Of a stretch of DNA of 6,291 nucleotides, positions 4,193-6,291 are shown piece by piece. A program made the position numbers and the translations under genes. The stretch comes from Methanothrix sp. (lineage in GTDB: Archaea; Halobacteriota; Methanosarcinia; Methanotrichales; Methanotrichaceae): positions 1-6,291 of the forward strand of contig JAQTXY010000127.1 in NCBI GenBank assembly GCA_028688535.1. Direction: 5' to 3'. A model generated the notes under the pieces. The model ran no database searches, had not been told where the DNA came from, and was given only the letters and a program-made list of their open reading frames with translations. Each line of letters begins with the position of its first letter. The stretch's first letter is position 1.

Positions 4193-6235
4193 TTAATCCC
4201 TCCGGGAAATCTTGCAGGCCGAGACCTTAAACTCGGGTATTTTGGCATCCGGATCAGTGATATCCGAGGTAAGGATATTGGTTCCGGGGAAATGGAAGGG
4301 CATGAATACTACGCCTCTTTTTACTCTGTCGGTAAGGCGAGCATATGCCTGGGTTTCGCCCCGGGGCGTAGTTATGGTCACCTCATCTCCATCGGCCACC
4401 TTCAACCTTAATGCATCGGCAGTGTTGATCTCCACATATAAATCAGGCACACGTTCTATTAGTGAGGGGCTCCTTCTGGTCATGGACCCTGCATTGTGAT
4501 GTACAGCCACCCGCCCAGTGGTCAGGATTAAGGGATATTCCCAGCTGGCGTCTTCCGCAGCCGGACGATATAGAACCGGCACAATAGTGGCGCGTCCATC
4601 GGCCAGCTTGAAGCCTGCGCTGTGAAGTATGGGCGTTCCCGGATGATCTATGCTGGGACAGGGCCAGACCAGACCGGCTCTGTTCAACCGCTCCCGGGTT
4701 ATGCCGGCGTATTGCGGAACGAATCGGTTGATCTCCGCCAGAACACTGGCTGCATCAGGATAGGAAAGATCTATTCCCAGGCTCCTGCCAACTTGGCATA
4801 CTATCTCCAGATCGGATAGAGCCGCTCCCGGTGGCTCTATAGCTTTGCTGCTCCACTGCACTCGCCTTTCTGTATTGGTAAAGCTTCCTTCTTTCTCTGC
4901 AAAGGCAGCTGCCGGCAAAACAACATCCGCAAGCTGAGCAGTTGCCGTCATGAATATATCCTGCACTACCAAGAAATCCAGACGATTTAGGGCTTGTCGA
5001 GCATGCTCGCTGCATGGATCGGAGTTGGCCGGGTCTTCGCCCACGATATACATGGCCTTGACCTCACCCAAGGCAGCTGCGTCGATCATCTCCGTGGCGG
5101 TAAGGCCGGGTCCGAGCGGCAGGCTTTCTGCACCCCAGGCAGAAGAGAAGTAATTGATGGTATTTGGATCGTCCGCCTTTTTGTATCCGGGATAGAACTC
5201 AGCCAAAGCGCCCATATCACAGGCGCCCTGCACATTGTTCTGGCCGCGTAAAGGCATAACTCCCGTGCCTGGCTTTCCCAGATGCCCACAGATGAGTGCC
5301 AGATTGGAAATGGCCTGCACATTGTCCGTGCCTGAGCTGTGCTGCGTAATCCCCATGGAATAGAGAATGCTGGAGGCCGGCGATAGGGCGTAAGAGCGCG
5401 CCGCCCTCACGATATCACCAGCAGCCACTCCTGTGATCTCTGATACCTTCTCTGGAGTGTAATCTTTGAGAGATTCTCGAAACTCCTTAAAACCTCTTGT
5501 CCACTGGGAGATGTAATCAATGTCTATCAAGCCCTCTTTGATTATGACATGGGCCATGCCGTTTAGGAGAGCTACATCTGTCCCGGGCTTAAGTTGCAGG
5601 AAGACATCCGCCATCCAGGAGGTATGAGTGGCACGCGGATCGGCTACGATTACTACCGCACCTACGTCCTTAGCCCTGTGAATCCAGCGAGTAAGAACAG
5701 GATGGTTTTCTGCTAGATTTGATCCGATGATGAATATGCACCGAGAGTTGGCGATATCCGGTATGGGATTGGTCATCCCCGCAGCTCCAAGAGTGCGGTT
5801 CAATCCCACTACGGAAGGAGCATGACACAATCTTGCGCAGTTGTCCACATTGGGCGTGCCTAAAAGGCGAGCCAATTTCTCGATCAGATAATTCTCTTCA
5901 TTGCTGCATTTGGAGGAGGAAAGAAGGGCAATACTATCTGGACCATATTTCTTTATGGCATCGCCCAGTCCCCGCGCCACCAGCTGCATAGCCTCCTCCC
6001 AGGATATCCTGGAAAAGCCGTCCCCACTTCTCTTGAGGGGAGAGGTGAGACGTTCCTGGTGGTAGAGGATCTCCAAAGCTGCGTTTCCTTTGGAGCATAA
6101 AGCCCCCTCACTCACAGGATGGTCAGGCATATATTCTATCCCAATAGCGCGCTCTTTCTCGGCAGCAATGAAAAACCCGCATCCTGCGCCACAATATGGG
6201 CAGACGGTTGGAACAAGCACTTTTGTCATCTTCAT
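4193..6235 (-). CDS. fdhA: Formate dehydrogenase catalytic (alpha) subunit, Cys type
   Basis: Molybdenum or tungsten bis-pterin enzyme that interconverts formate and CO2; 680 residues, typical for archaeal FdhA. Residues C12, C15, C19 and C47 hold an N-terminal [4Fe-4S] cluster (CPYCGAGC...LCSKG), and K49 follows as in E. coli FdhF. The metal ligand is C137 (TGT codon) in RLCHAPSV, followed by H138. R330 is in LRGQNNVQGACDMG. This Cys-His-Arg set marks formate dehydrogenases rather than nitrate reductases, and Cys replaces the selenocysteine of FdhF. The C-terminal molybdopterin-binding domain runs from about 565 to the end (LILTTGR, HHNAGSMTRR, VADGDEVTI). There is no Tat signal, so it is cytoplasmic. 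The ATG at 6235 overlaps the upstream stop (ATGA). The ATG at 6229 has better spacing from AGGG (6236-6239) and would give 678 residues. No F420-binding FdhB follows; two iron-sulfur proteins do. Its in-vivo substrate could differ from formate. Confidence 0.9.
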   Translation of the reverse strand: MKMTKVLVPTVCPYCGAGCGFFIAAEKERAIGIEYMPDHPVSEGALCSKGNAALEILYHQERLTSPLKRSGDGFSRISWEEAMQLVARGLGDAIKKYGPDSIALLSSSKCSNEENYLIEKLARLLGTPNVDNCARLCHAPSVVGLNRTLGAAGMTNPIPDIANSRCIFIIGSNLAENHPVLTRWIHRAKDVGAVVIVADPRATHTSWMADVFLQLKPGTDVALLNGMAHVIIKEGLIDIDYISQWTRGFKEFRESLKDYTPEKVSEITGVAAGDIVRAARSYALSPASSILYSMGITQHSSGTDNVQAISNLALICGHLGKPGTGVMPLRGQNNVQGACDMGALAEFYPGYKKADDPNTINYFSSAWGAESLPLGPGLTATEMIDAAALGEVKAMYIVGEDPANSDPCSEHARQALNRLDFLVVQDIFMTATAQLADVVLPAAAFAEKEGSFTNTERRVQWSSKAIEPPGAALSDLEIVCQVGRSLGIDLSYPDAASVLAEINRFVPQYAGITRERLNRAGLVWPCPSIDHPGTPILHSAGFKLADGRATIVPVLYRPAAEDASWEYPLILTTGRVAVHHNAGSMTRRSPSLIERVPDLYVEINTADALRLKVADGDEVTITTPRGETQAYARLTDRVKRGVVFMPFHFPGTNILTSDITDPDAKIPEFKVSACKISRRD

Positions 6236-6291
6236 CCCTTTAGTAAGTATAGAGATTGCTGTAGGGCCTCTTCGACCTGGGCCTGAGCCTG
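6232..6291 (-). CDS. C-terminal end of an unidentified upstream operon gene
   Basis: On the - strand a frame is open from the right edge to TGA at 6232-6234 and encodes 19 residues ending VEEALQQSLYLLKG. The TGA overlaps the fdhA ATG as ATGA, the same junction seen between the two downstream ferredoxin genes. This is good evidence for a real co-translated gene. The fragment is too short to identify; it looks like an amphipathic helix rich in Gln and Leu. By context it may be another redox subunit, but the fdhA frame is also open to the edge, so chance openness cannot be excluded. Confidence 0.55.
   Translation of the reverse strand, partial: QAQAQVEEALQQSLYLLKG

Noticed and set aside
4094..4411. 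105-residue + strand ORF across the HycB-like and fdhA genes
   Set aside because: It is fully antisense to two genes with strong family motifs and shows no motif or ribosome binding site of note.
5825..5827. Possible selenocysteine position in the formate dehydrogenase
   Set aside because: The metal-ligand codon reads TGT (Cys) on the - strand, and the fdhA frame is uninterrupted, so this is a Cys-type enzyme.
6236..6289. N-terminal extension of fdhA to the window edge
   Set aside because: The frame is open upstream, but the [4Fe-4S] motif already begins at residue 12, as expected for the family, and the ATGA overlap with another frame supports the ATG at 6233-6235 (or 6227-6229).
1..6291. 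CRISPR array, tRNA/rRNA, insertion sequence or prophage features
   Set aside because: No regularly spaced long repeats, terminal inverted repeats, transposase motifs or cloverleaf-like sequences were seen on either strand.

Overview
The window looks like a piece of a methanogenic archaeal chromosome, most likely a Methanothrix (Methanosaeta)-type organism. That assignment is inferred from an archaeal-style split glutamate synthase, an F420-dependent NADP reductase, strong GGAGGTGA-type ribosome binding sites, AT-rich TATA-like intergenic DNA and T-tract terminators. There is no rRNA or other marker in the window to confirm the genus.

Left part (1-2190, + strand): the 3' end of an FMN-binding archaeal glutamate synthase (GltB-type) ends in a hairpin/T-tract terminator. 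After about 400 bases of AT-rich regulatory DNA comes a complete glutamate dehydrogenase gene (gdhA) with its own terminator. Together these are a glutamate/ammonia assimilation block.

Middle part (2191-3336): a small unrecognised 83-residue ORF on the - strand has a good ribosome binding site and converges on gdhA. It diverges from npdG (+ strand), the F420H2:NADP oxidoreductase. npdG is preceded by an in-frame 18-codon mini-ORF that has a much better ribosome binding site than npdG itself. npdG ends in a short AT-rich T-tract region that also serves the convergent operon from the right.

Right part (3339-6291, - strand): a tightly packed operon reads leftward. It starts with the last 19 codons of an unidentified gene running in from the right edge. 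Next come a Cys-type formate dehydrogenase catalytic subunit (fdhA), a HycB-like protein with four [4Fe-4S] clusters, and a second, unusual ferredoxin-like protein with an extra C-terminal CxxC pair. The junctions are ATGA, TAAATG and ATGA, so the genes are almost certainly co-transcribed and translationally coupled.

Possible joint role (inference): formate electrons could pass from FdhA through the iron-sulfur subunits to a partner encoded upstream. NpdG exchanges electrons between F420H2 and NADPH, and Gdh and glutamate synthase use reductant for ammonia assimilation. No mobile element, CRISPR array, tRNA or rRNA gene was seen.
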